This document shows, piece by piece, positions 1-8,123 of a stretch of DNA of 22,806 nucleotides. The notes under the pieces were generated by a model. It did not search any database and was not told the origin of the DNA. It saw only the letters and a program-made list of their open reading frames with translations. The DNA is from Acidobacteriota bacterium (GTDB lineage: Bacteria; Acidobacteriota; Vicinamibacteria; Vicinamibacterales; 2-12-FULL-66-21), in NCBI GenBank assembly GCA_013697225.1, contig JACCXG010000320.1, positions 1-22,806 on the forward strand. Reading direction: 5' to 3'. Positions within the stretch are counted from its first letter, which is position 1; each line of letters opens with the position of its first letter. The position numbers and the translations under genes were made by a program.

Positions 1-1212
1 GCAATCCAGGACGTGACGTTCACCGTGCCCACGGGCCGGACGCTGGGGGTGATCGGCCGGAACGGCTCCGGCAAGAGCACCATGCTCAAGCTCGTGGCCG
101 GGATCACGAAGCCGACCACCGGAACCGTGCGGGTGAACGGCCGGATCTCCGCCCTCATCGAGCTGGGCGCCGGGTTTCACCCGGAGATCTCCGGCCGGGA
201 GAATGTCTTCATCAACGGCATCATGCTCGGGCTCTCGAAGCGTGAGGTGGCGCGCCGATTCGACGAGATCGTCGAGTTCGCCGAGCTCCAGGAGTTCATC
301 GATGCTCCGGTGAAGACCTACTCGTCCGGGATGTACATGCGGCTCGGGTTCGCGGTCGCCATCCATGTCGACCCGGACGTCCTGCTCGTGGACGAGGTCC
401 TTGCCGTCGGCGACGAGGGCTTCACACACCGCTGCCTCGACAAGTTTGCGGAGTTCAAGCGCCGCGGCAAGACCATCCTGCTCGTCACCCACTCGCTCGG
501 GCTCGTCGAACGTTTCTGCGACGAGGCACTCTGGCTCGACGCGGGGCGCCGGAAAGGGATGGGCGATCCCAAGCGCATCGTGGCGGGTTACGTCGCGAAC
601 GTCGACGAGGCCGAAGAACAACAGATCGCCGCTGGAGATGCGCGGGCGCAGGAAGGGGTGGTTGTCGTGGGACCGGACGAGGCGGCAATGGCGGTACTGC
701 CGGACCATCCGATCGAAGCCGTGGAAGCCCCTGCCGACATGTTTCGCGCCACCGAAGGGCGGTGGGGTTCCCGCGAGGTGGAGATAACCGACGTCGCGCT
801 GATCGGTCCGGACGGTCATCCGGGGCACGTGTTCCGCAGCGGTGATCCGCTCTCGGTGCGCATCCGCCTGTCCGCGGCAGCGGAAGTGTCGGACTTCGTC
901 TTCGGCTTCGGGCTGTTCTCCGCCGAAGGGGTCTGCTGCTACGGAACGAACACCGACCTCGAAGGGTACACCGGCACCGGGCTGCGCGGGCAGGCGGAAG
1001 TCACGCTCACCTTCCCCCGCCTGGACCTGGTCGAGGGCACCTACAAGATTGACGTCGCGGTCCACAAGCGAGATGGCGTCACGTACGACTATCACCGCCT
1101 GCTCCACACCTTCCGGATCAAGTCCCGAGCCACCGGCGTGGGCATCTACCGTCCCGAACACGACTGGGCATTCGGCGCCGGCATCGATATCGACCGCCGT
1201 CCGATGGACTGA
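1..1212 (+). CDS. wzt: Polysaccharide ABC transporter ATP-binding protein, Wzt-like (5' truncated by window edge)
   Basis: The nucleotide-binding subunit of an exporter that would move a lipid-linked O-antigen, capsule or teichoic-type polymer across the inner membrane. The reading frame is open to base 1 and its first codons (AIQDVTF) already match the fold before Walker A, so the true start lies upstream; the GTG at 13 is internal. In visible-residue numbering, Walker A (GRNGSGKST) is at 19-27, the signature YSSGMYMRL at 107-115, Walker B (DVLLVDE) at 126-132 and the switch His (LVTHS) at 164. After an acidic linker (about 200-255), residues 258-395 form a beta-rich domain like the Wzt C-terminal domain, which in characterised systems recognises the modified end of the glycan chain. 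The next gene starts inside its stop codon (TGATG), so the two are probably translationally coupled. The permease partner would be upstream, outside the window. Confidence 0.9.
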   Translation, partial: AIQDVTFTVPTGRTLGVIGRNGSGKSTMLKLVAGITKPTTGTVRVNGRISALIELGAGFHPEISGRENVFINGIMLGLSKREVARRFDEIVEFAELQEFIDAPVKTYSSGMYMRLGFAVAIHVDPDVLLVDEVLAVGDEGFTHRCLDKFAEFKRRGKTILLVTHSLGLVERFCDEALWLDAGRRKGMGDPKRIVAGYVANVDEAEEQQIAAGDARAQEGVVVVGPDEAAMAVLPDHPIEAVEAPADMFRATEGRWGSREVEITDVALIGPDGHPGHVFRSGDPLSVRIRLSAAAEVSDFVFGFGLFSAEGVCCYGTNTDLEGYTGTGLRGQAEVTLTFPRLDLVEGTYKIDVAVHKRDGVTYDYHRLLHTFRIKSRATGVGIYRPEHDWAFGAGIDIDRRPMD

Positions 1213-2420
1213 TGGCCCGTCCGATTCCGACAGTCGAGGAGGCGCGGGACTATCTCGCGCGCTTCAATTTCTTCGCCCGGTACGTGCACGGTCCGGAGGA
1301 GGGGGATGTCTACGTCGCGACGCATGCGCGGCGATTCGTGGAGACCCTGCGCAGGGTACCGCCCCTCCCCGAACGCCCCAGGGTGCTCGAGCTGGGCGCC
1401 GTCCCGTACTCCATGTCGATCCTCGTCCGGCGCTATCTCGATGCCGACCTCTCCCCGCTCAGCTTCTATGAAGTCGCGCCGCCGGGGAGCCGGCACGTGC
1501 TCGAAAGCCCGGATGGCTCCGAGGCCTACGAGTTCGAATACCGCGCCCTGAACGTCGAAAAGGATCTCTACCCGTTTGCGGACGGAACGTTCTCGCTCGT
1601 CCTCTGCTGTGAGATCCTGGAACACCTGCTCATCAACCCCGCCCACATGTTCCACGAGGCGCACCGCGTCCTCCAGCCTGGCGGCTACCTGATGCTCACA
1701 ACGCCGAACGTTGTGAGGGAGGCCAACGTCCGTGCCCTGCTGGACGGCAAGAACATCAACGACGCGTACCACGGCAACGGGATTTACGGGCGACACAACC
1801 GTGAGTTCGCGCCCGCCGAGGTGCCGGTGCTCCTCGAAGCATGCGGCTTCGAGATCGTGCGTCACGAGACGGTCGACGTGTACGACACGACTCTCCCGGG
1901 TTCTGCGCCAGGGCGCGAAGACACGATCGTGACCGTCGCGCGGGCAACCGGACGTCCGAGAACGGGTACCCCGCCGGGTCTGTACGTGCTGATGAACGAG
2001 TACCTGAACGTCATACGGCCGTCAATCGAAATGGGGAAGGACGATGTGGGGCACCTCGGGCTCGGATGGTACGATCTCGAGAGGGATGGCGACACCGCGT
2101 TCAGGTGGAGCGGGCAGATTGCCACGTTCCACCTGAACACGTTCGGAGCGAGGAGCATCGGCTTGTATGCGCAGGTGCACCACCCTGATTTGTTGCAGCG
2201 TCCCGTGCGTCTCTCGATGTCCGTCGATGCACGGCCACCGCTGGAGCAGACGGTGATCGACCACCGCTTGCAGGACATCGTGTTCGAGCTGCCGGAGCCC
2301 GTCACCGGTACTGTTGCCGTACGGCTGTCGCTCGACAGGGACTGGGTGCCTGCGGAGGGGAACGAGTCAGGGGACGGGCGGCGGCTGGGCCTCTGCGTTC
2401 ACCGATGCTGGTCGAGGTAA
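1212..2420 (+). CDS. Class I SAM-dependent methyltransferase with extra C-terminal beta-rich domain
   Basis: Probable methyltransferase acting on a surface glycan or its lipid-linked precursor. The class I Rossmann signs are motif I RVLELGAVPYS (57-67), the acidic end of strand 2 (YEVAPPGS, 86-93), and the Methyltransf_11-type run FSLVLCCEILEHL (127-139) followed by HRVLQPGGYLMLTTPN (151-166). Motif I has a single Gly rather than the usual GxGxG. The catalytic part ends near residue 245. Residues 275-395 form a separate domain starting with GLGWYDLE and RWSG, which I read as an accessory beta-sandwich of unknown role. The ATG overlaps the upstream wzt stop by one base. In chain-length-controlled O-antigen systems a terminal methyltransferase caps the glycan that the Wzt tail then recognises, which would fit this pairing (inference). 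The substrate cannot be told from sequence. Confidence 0.82.
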   Translation: MARPIPTVEEARDYLARFNFFARYVHGPEEGDVYVATHARRFVETLRRVPPLPERPRVLELGAVPYSMSILVRRYLDADLSPLSFYEVAPPGSRHVLESPDGSEAYEFEYRALNVEKDLYPFADGTFSLVLCCEILEHLLINPAHMFHEAHRVLQPGGYLMLTTPNVVREANVRALLDGKNINDAYHGNGIYGRHNREFAPAEVPVLLEACGFEIVRHETVDVYDTTLPGSAPGREDTIVTVARATGRPRTGTPPGLYVLMNEYLNVIRPSIEMGKDDVGHLGLGWYDLERDGDTAFRWSGQIATFHLNTFGARSIGLYAQVHHPDLLQRPVRLSMSVDARPPLEQTVIDHRLQDIVFELPEPVTGTVAVRLSLDRDWVPAEGNESGDGRRLGLCVHRCWSR

Positions 2421-2424
2421 CCGC

Positions 2425-2904
2425 ATGGGAGTGCTCAGCCTGGCGGAGTGCGTCGCCTTCAGGACGGACCTTTCGGCCAGGGGCAGAACCGTCGTGTTCA
2501 CCAACGGGGTATTCGATCTGCTGCATCCCGGGCATGTCCGCTATCTGCAGCAGGCACGGACGCTGGGCGATGCGCTCGTCGTTGGTGTCAACGCCGATTC
2601 GTCGGTGCGCCGCAACAAGGGACCGGAGCGGCCGATCAATCCCGAGGGTGAGCGGGCCGAGGTACTGGCGGCGCTGGGTGCGGTGGACGCCGTTGTGCTG
2701 TTCGGCGAAGACACGCCGGCGGACATCGTCCAGGCTCTGCAGCCGGATATCCTTGTGAAAGGGGCGGACTGGCCCGCCGATCAGATCGTCGGCCGGGACA
2801 CGGTCGAGGCGCGAGGCGGCCGGGTCGTCCTCATGGAGGTCGAGCAGGGGCACTCGACTTCCGCCATCATCGAAAGGGTCCGGGCGCTCCCCCGAATCCC
2901 ATAG
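2425..2904 (+). CDS. rfaE2: RfaE2/HldE-type heptose-1-phosphate adenylyltransferase (cytidylyltransferase fold)
   Basis: Nucleotidyltransferase of about 159 aa that would activate D-glycero-D-manno-heptose 1-phosphate with a nucleotide for LPS core or other surface heptose synthesis. The protein opens with the cytidylyltransferase-fold strand FTNGVFDLLHPGH, whose HPGH is the HxGH nucleotide-binding motif. It continues with the GVNADSSVRRNKG loop, ERPINPEGERAEVLAAL, and LVKGADW, all typical of the RfaE domain II family. I chose the ATG at 2425 because GAGG lies 7 nt upstream, the length then matches the family, and the longer in-frame extension overlaps the preceding gene. Only 4 nt separate it from the methyltransferase. 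It lacks the sugar-kinase domain of fused HldE, so the kinase must be encoded elsewhere. ADP versus other nucleotide specificity is not decidable here. Confidence 0.9.
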   Translation: MGVLSLAECVAFRTDLSARGRTVVFTNGVFDLLHPGHVRYLQQARTLGDALVVGVNADSSVRRNKGPERPINPEGERAEVLAALGAVDAVVLFGEDTPADIVQALQPDILVKGADWPADQIVGRDTVEARGGRVVLMEVEQGHSTSAIIERVRALPRIP

Positions 2905-2932
2905 GCAGACCCCCGGGAAACAAGCAATTCCA

Positions 2933-5900
2933 ATGTCGACCTCCACTTCGAGTTCCCTCACGTTCCGGGCGCTGCTGAAAAAGGCGGCAGGCCGGCTGGG
3001 GATCGGTTCGCCAGTGCGGCGGGTGACAGGGCTCACGCCCGCAGCCCAGGCGATGTATGCGTCGGCCTGTGCGGCTCGCGGTCGAACCCTGCTCGTCGTG
3101 CCGACCGACGCCGACGTGGAGCGCATGGTGGCAGACGCGCGGTTCTTCCTGTCCGCACTGGAAGGCCTGACCGACAGTGACGCAGCCCGAGAGGTCCTGC
3201 CGTTTCCCTCTCACGAGGTCGACCCGTATCGCGGGTTGGCGCCGCACTTCGACATTGCGTCGGCGCGTGCACGGGCCCTCCATGCTCTCGCCTCCCCGTC
3301 CCGCTCCGTCCGGCTGATCGTCGCCTCCGCCGCTGCGCTCCTGCCGCGGATCAGCGCGCCCGAGCGGCTGGCCTCCGTGTCCCTCACGCTCGTTCCAGGG
3401 CAGGAGATCCCGCCGCTCGATCTCGGAGACCTCCTCTCGGCGGCCGGCTACACGCGCCAGGATCCGGTGGACCAGTCCGGCGAATTCTGCGTGCGGGGGG
3501 GCGTCGTGGACTTCTTCCCGGCCGGCGCACGACAGCCCCTCCGGCTCGAGTTCATGGGGGACACGATCGAGTCCATCCGTGAGTACGACGCCGCGACGCA
3601 GCGATCGACCGCATCGCTCGACCAGACGTCGATAGAGCCGCTTCAGGAGCTCATCGGAGTCGCGGAAGAGGACCAGGACCGGCCGGCAACGCTGTTCGAC
3701 TATCTGCGCGCAGGGCCGCGGCCCCTCATCCTCGTCTCGGAACCGGACGACGTGAAGGTGCACGGGGAAAAGCTGACGGCCCAGCTGCACGCGAGCTATG
3801 AGGACGCGATCCGGAAGGGCATGCAGGTCCCCCCGCCGTCAGGGATCCTTGTCGACTGGCCCCAGGTGACCGAGTGGCTGCAGGGCGCAACCGAGCTCGA
3901 CACGCTGGACATCGCCAGCCCCGCTGCCGATGCGCAGTCCGTCCACGTCTCCTGCCAGCCCGCTATCGAGTTCGGCGGCAGGATTCAGGACTGGGTGGCG
4001 GACGTCCGGCGCGCGCGCGAGGCTGGCGACACCGTCATCTTCGTGGCGAACTCGGCCGGGATGGGCGAGCGAACGGTGGAGCTCCTCGGGGACTACGACG
4101 TGCTGGCCGTTCCCATCGAACGTGCCGAGGATGTGCAGCGCACCCCGGTGCTCGTCTGCACGGGCTATCTGTCGAAGGGCTTCCGACTCCCGGAGGCCGG
4201 CCTGCAGCTGTGGGCGGAGACGGACGTCTTCGAAGAGGAGCGGAAGGCACATGACCGTCGGCAGTCGACCTCGAGGGCGTTCCTCTCGGACTTCCGCGAT
4301 CTCAAGGTTGGCGACCTCGTCGTGCACGTCGATCACGGCATCGGCGTCTTCGTCGGGCTGAAACGAATCGAAGTGGGTGCCGACCCGCAGGAGTTCATGG
4401 AGCTCCGCTACGCGGCCGACGACAAGCTGTTCGTTCCCGTGGAGCGCCTCGATCTGGTGCAGCGCTTTACGGGGGCCGCCCGTCCCGGCCTCGACAGGCT
4501 TGGCGGGACGACGTGGGAAAAGGCCAAGACGCGTGTCAAGAAGGCCATGCGCGACATGGCCGAGGAGCTGCTGAAGCTCTATGCAGCCAGGAAGGCTGTA
4601 TCCGGGCACGCCTTCAGCCCCGATTCCCACTGGCAGCAGGAGTTCGAGGACGCCTTCGAATGGGACCTCACTCCCGACCAGCAGACGGCGGTTGCCGACA
4701 TCAAAGGCGACATGGAATTGCCGACCCCGATGGATCGTCTGCTCTGCGGCGACGTCGGATACGGGAAGACCGAAGTGGCGATGCGTGCCGCGTTCAAGGC
4801 GGTCATGGACGGCAAGCAGGTCGCCCTGCTCGCACCCACGACCGTCCTCGCGTTCCAGCACCTGAAGACGCTGAAGAACCGGTTCGCGGCATTTCCCGTC
4901 CGGGCTGACATGGTCAGCCGCTTCCGTACCAAGGCGGAACAGAAGGCGACGCTCGACGATCTTGCCGCCGGCAAGGTGGACATCATCGTCGGGACCCACC
5001 GCCTGTTGTCCAAGGACGTGCAGTTCCGGGATCTGGGATTACTGGTCGTCGATGAAGAGCAGCGTTTCGGCGTTGCGCACAAGGAGAAGATCAAGGGGCT
5101 GCGGAAGCGGGTGGACGTGCTGACGATGACAGCGACGCCGATCCCCCGCACTCTGAACATGTCGCTTGCCGGCATCCGCGACATGTCCATCATCGAAACG
5201 CCGCCGAAGGATCGGCTGTCGATCCAGACCAACGTGCTGAAGTTCGATCAGGCGGTGATCAGCCAGGCCATCACCACCGAGATGGAGCGCGGCGGCCAGG
5301 TTTACTTCGTGCACAACCGCGTGGAGTCGATCTACTCGCTGGGGGCACTGATCACACGGCTCGTGCCGCAGGCGCGCCTGGCCATCGCGCACGGGCAGAT
5401 GGGGGAGGACGCGCTCGAGCGGGTGATGGTGGACTTCGTGGCGCACAAGTACGACGTCCTGCTCGCCACGACGATTATCGAGAACGGGCTCGACATCCCG
5501 AACGCCAACACGATGCTCGTCAACCGCGCCGATCGGTACGGACTGTCGCAGCTCTATCAGCTGCGCGGCCGGGTCGGCCGGTCGGACCGGCGGGCCTATG
5601 CCTACATGCTCGTTCCTCCGGAGGAAGGCTTGTCGCCGGTTGCCAGGAAGCGCCTCGCGGCGATCCGCGAGTTCAGCGATCTCGGCAGCGGGTTCCGCGT
5701 AGCCGCACTCGACCTGGAGATCCGCGGCGCCGGCAACCTCCTCGGGGGGGAGCAGAGCGGCCACATCGAAGCGGTGGGCTTCGACGTGTACATGAAGCTG
5801 CTCGAAACGACCATAAAGGAGCTCAAGGGGGAGGACCTCGAGGACGACGTCCGGGCGAACGTGAATCTGCGGGTAGACCTGCGGATCGACGACGCCTACA

Positions 5901-6466
5901 TTCCGGACATGAATCAGCGGCTGACCGTGTACCGGCGGATGGCGGCAGTCCGGACGGACGCGGAGCTCGACCGGCTGATGGACGAGGTCCGCGACAGATA
6001 CGGTGCGCCCCCCTCGTCGGTCCTGAATCTTGCCGAGTACGCGGCCATCCGCCTGCTTGCCGATCGTATCGGGCTGGAGTCGGTCGACCGCGAGGGCGGG
6101 ATGGTCATCCTGAAGTTTCGACCGGACGCCCGCCTGGACCCGCAGTGGCTCTTCCGGATTGTCCAGGAACGCAGCGATGTGGCACTCGTGCCGCCTGCGA
6201 CCCTCAAGCTCGACCTCAGGGCCGCCCCTTCGGCCCCCCTGCGCAGGGCACCAGCAGCCCCAGGTACGCGTCCCAAGCCAAAGGGGGATGCTGTCGCGGC
6301 CGGGTCCTGGTGGACAGCCCGTGCACGTGCAGGTGAGGTCACGGCCGGGTTTACCCGCGACGAGATCCTCCGCCCGGCGAAGGAAGACCCTCGAGGGGAA
6401 ACGGGCGTCTTTACCCGTGTGGGCGCGCTGCTGCGGGATTTGGGAGCCGGCGGAGCGGTGCGGTAA
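2933..6466 (+). CDS. mfd: Transcription-repair coupling factor Mfd
   Basis: A 1177-aa dsDNA translocase that displaces RNA polymerase stalled at lesions and recruits UvrA. The N-terminal third carries the UvrB-like module (FPSHEVDPYRGLAPH near 90-105). The RNA-polymerase-interacting domain is at about 455-530 (VGDLVVHVDHGIGVF). The RecG-like translocase follows: Walker A CGDVGYGKTE (605-614), DEEQ box at 707-710, motif III TMTATPIPRTL, and motif VI QLRGRVGRSDR. The C-terminal TRCF domain (about 970-1090) contains the typical AYIPDMNQRL and YRRM stretches. The start at 2933 lies 28 nt after rfaE2. No strong Shine-Dalgarno is seen; GGGAAA ends 12 nt upstream. Residues from about 1095 form an Ala/Pro/Arg-rich linker and a short conserved-looking end beyond the usual D7 boundary, making it slightly longer than E. 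coli Mfd. Confidence 0.98.
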   Translation: MSTSTSSSLTFRALLKKAAGRLGIGSPVRRVTGLTPAAQAMYASACAARGRTLLVVPTDADVERMVADARFFLSALEGLTDSDAAREVLPFPSHEVDPYRGLAPHFDIASARARALHALASPSRSVRLIVASAAALLPRISAPERLASVSLTLVPGQEIPPLDLGDLLSAAGYTRQDPVDQSGEFCVRGGVVDFFPAGARQPLRLEFMGDTIESIREYDAATQRSTASLDQTSIEPLQELIGVAEEDQDRPATLFDYLRAGPRPLILVSEPDDVKVHGEKLTAQLHASYEDAIRKGMQVPPPSGILVDWPQVTEWLQGATELDTLDIASPAADAQSVHVSCQPAIEFGGRIQDWVADVRRAREAGDTVIFVANSAGMGERTVELLGDYDVLAVPIERAEDVQRTPVLVCTGYLSKGFRLPEAGLQLWAETDVFEEERKAHDRRQSTSRAFLSDFRDLKVGDLVVHVDHGIGVFVGLKRIEVGADPQEFMELRYAADDKLFVPVERLDLVQRFTGAARPGLDRLGGTTWEKAKTRVKKAMRDMAEELLKLYAARKAVSGHAFSPDSHWQQEFEDAFEWDLTPDQQTAVADIKGDMELPTPMDRLLCGDVGYGKTEVAMRAAFKAVMDGKQVALLAPTTVLAFQHLKTLKNRFAAFPVRADMVSRFRTKAEQKATLDDLAAGKVDIIVGTHRLLSKDVQFRDLGLLVVDEEQRFGVAHKEKIKGLRKRVDVLTMTATPIPRTLNMSLAGIRDMSIIETPPKDRLSIQTNVLKFDQAVISQAITTEMERGGQVYFVHNRVESIYSLGALITRLVPQARLAIAHGQMGEDALERVMVDFVAHKYDVLLATTIIENGLDIPNANTMLVNRADRYGLSQLYQLRGRVGRSDRRAYAYMLVPPEEGLSPVARKRLAAIREFSDLGSGFRVAALDLEIRGAGNLLGGEQSGHIEAVGFDVYMKLLETTIKELKGEDLEDDVRANVNLRVDLRIDDAYIPDMNQRLTVYRRMAAVRTDAELDRLMDEVRDRYGAPPSSVLNLAEYAAIRLLADRIGLESVDREGGMVILKFRPDARLDPQWLFRIVQERSDVALVPPATLKLDLRAAPSAPLRRAPAAPGTRPKPKGDAVAAGSWWTARARAGEVTAGFTRDEILRPAKEDPRGETGVFTRVGALLRDLGAGGAVR

Positions 6467-6555
6467 GATATTCATTACCCAGCATTTAGCGTCAGAAGGC
6501 GCGGTGGGGCAGCAGCCCGTCGGCGGTCCGTTGGCGATCCCGGACAGGAACAGGT

Positions 6556-7629
6556 ATGAGAAATAAATTGCGTGTCGCCGGATGTCTGTTCGTGGTGTTT
6601 GCCCTCGCCGTCCCGATGCGGGCCGAGATCATCGAGCAGGTGCTCGTGAAGGTCAATGGGGACATCATCACGAAGACCGAGCTCGAAGGCCGGCAGATAG
6701 CCGTGCTGCGGCAGAGGATGAATCAGGATCTCGAACCGGAGGCGCTGAAGAACGACGAGCAGCTTCGCAAACTGCTGGCGGAGGTCACCCCCCGCATTCT
6801 CGTCGAAGCGATTGACGAATTGCTGATGGTTCAGCTCGCAAAGGAACGCGGGTACCGCCTGCGCGACGAGCAGTTCAAGGAATGGCTCGGTGCGCTTCGC
6901 CGTGAGCAGAACCTGGAAGAGGACGCGCGGTTCGAGGCGGCGCTGAAGCAGGAAGGGATGACGATCGACGAGCTGCGGCGTAACGTCGAGCGTTCCTTCA
7001 TGATCCAGCAGGTCCAGCGCGAGGAGGTCGGCTCGAAGCTGACGATTACCGAGGAAGAGGCACGGCAGTACTATCGCGCCCACCCCCAGGAGTTCACCGA
7101 GCCGGCCAACGTGACCCTTCGTGAAATCCTCGTCGAGGTGAATACCACCACACAGAAGGGGCAGGCAGGAATCAACGTGGGGGATGAGGACCAGGCGCGC
7201 GCTGCGGCCACCGCCGTCCGTCAGCGGCTGCTCGGCGGGGAAGACTTCGCCGCAGTGGCGTCCGAGGTGTCTGCCGCGCCGTCGAAGGCGAACGGTGGTC
7301 TCATCGGGCCCATTACGGTAGGGGAGCTCTCGGAAGCCCTTCAGCAGGTCGTCCAGAAGATGAAGCCGGGTGAAGTGACGCCTCCCATCCGCACCGCACG
7401 TGGCTACCAGATCCTCAAGCTCGAGACCCTGAAGGAATCCTCCGTGCAGCCGTTCGAGAGCGTGCGCGACCTCGTGGCCGAACGCGTCCACGGCGATCGC
7501 CAGCGGCAGGAAGTCCTCAAGTTCCTCACCCGCGTGCGGGGCCAGGCTCTGATCGAGTGGAAGAACGCGGAGCTGCAGAAGGCGTACGAGGAGCTAATCG
7601 CCCAAGGGGCGACCCCGCCTCTGGGCTGA
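6556..7629 (+). CDS. Secreted PpiC/SurA-type peptidyl-prolyl isomerase (periplasmic foldase)
   Basis: A 357-aa periplasmic chaperone/isomerase that probably helps outer-membrane or secreted proteins fold. The N-terminus is a signal peptide: basic MRNKLR, a hydrophobic core to about residue 20, and a likely cleavage after MRA (23). Residues 25-180 match the SurA N-terminal helical domain (EIIEQVLVKVNGDIITKTEL). One parvulin rotamase domain covers about 184-295, with the late-family pieces GGLIGPITVGELSEAL, KPGEVTPPI and GYQILKLE. A Gly/Asn-rich insert at about 196-211 splits the first strand from the first helix. Residues 296-357 form a helical tail. The start has AGGAACAGG immediately upstream. 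SurA of E. coli has two rotamase domains, so I leave the symbol empty. The next gene begins 2 nt after its stop. Confidence 0.92.
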   Translation: MRNKLRVAGCLFVVFALAVPMRAEIIEQVLVKVNGDIITKTELEGRQIAVLRQRMNQDLEPEALKNDEQLRKLLAEVTPRILVEAIDELLMVQLAKERGYRLRDEQFKEWLGALRREQNLEEDARFEAALKQEGMTIDELRRNVERSFMIQQVQREEVGSKLTITEEEARQYYRAHPQEFTEPANVTLREILVEVNTTTQKGQAGINVGDEDQARAAATAVRQRLLGGEDFAAVASEVSAAPSKANGGLIGPITVGELSEALQQVVQKMKPGEVTPPIRTARGYQILKLETLKESSVQPFESVRDLVAERVHGDRQRQEVLKFLTRVRGQALIEWKNAELQKAYEELIAQGATPPLG

Positions 7630-7631
7630 CG

Positions 7632-8123
7632 ATGGCGGATGCGTGGTACGCCGTATGGACACGGTCACGGCACGAACAGAGCGTCCGCGAGCAGCTTCAG
7701 CAGAAAGGCTACGAGGCGTTCCTGCCGACGATTACGCGCTGGAGCCGGTGGAAGGATCGCAAGAAGAAGGTCGACTGGCCGCTGTTCCCCGGGTACTGCT
7801 TCCTGCGCTTCGACGGCGGTGAGCGGCTGCGCATCCTGAACTGCTCCGGAGTCGTCAGGATTGTCTCCTTCAACGGGGAGATCGCCCCGATCCCGGACGA
7901 GGAGATCGACGGGATCCGGACGCTGATCGAGAGCGAGCTCAAATACGATCCCTGCCCGCTCATTTCCGAGGGGTCGATGGTGGCTGTGGTCAGTGGTCCG
8001 CTCAAGGGCGTGACCGGACGACTCGTGCGAAAGGGGTCGCAGGCGCGGCTCATCCTGAGCGTGCACCTGATCGGGCAGGGGGTGAGCGTCGAAGTCGATG
8101 CCGCGGACGTGAGGGCTCTCTGA
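7632..8123 (+). CDS. NusG-family transcription antiterminator, UpxY/RfaH-like
   Basis: A 163-aa NusG paralogue that would bind RNA polymerase and promote read-through of long operons, in characterised relatives those for capsule or LPS. The NGN domain (3-105) is clear: WYAVWTRSRHEQSVREQL, GYEAFLPT, and PLFPGYCFLRF. The KOW motif is at about 113-140 (EGSMVAVVSGPLKGVTGRL). The W-RDRKK pattern before PLFPGY is typical of specialised paralogues rather than the housekeeping NusG, which normally sits beside secE and rplK; neither is present. I chose the ATG at 7632 because it starts right at MADAWYAVWT; the 25 residues upstream in frame overlap the preceding gene and are out of family. Its stop overlaps the dusB start (TGATG). 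A glycan locus lies a few kilobases upstream, but nothing shows which operon it controls. Confidence 0.88.
   Translation: MADAWYAVWTRSRHEQSVREQLQQKGYEAFLPTITRWSRWKDRKKKVDWPLFPGYCFLRFDGGERLRILNCSGVVRIVSFNGEIAPIPDEEIDGIRTLIESELKYDPCPLISEGSMVAVVSGPLKGVTGRLVRKGSQARLILSVHLIGQGVSVEVDAADVRAL

Noticed and set aside
1..12. GTG at 13 as start of the ABC ATPase
   Set aside because: Residues before it continue the family alignment, so it is an internal codon of a gene cut by the window edge.
5039..6475. 478-codon open frame antisense to mfd
   Set aside because: Shadow of the mfd codon pattern; no recognisable domain and mfd itself is certain.
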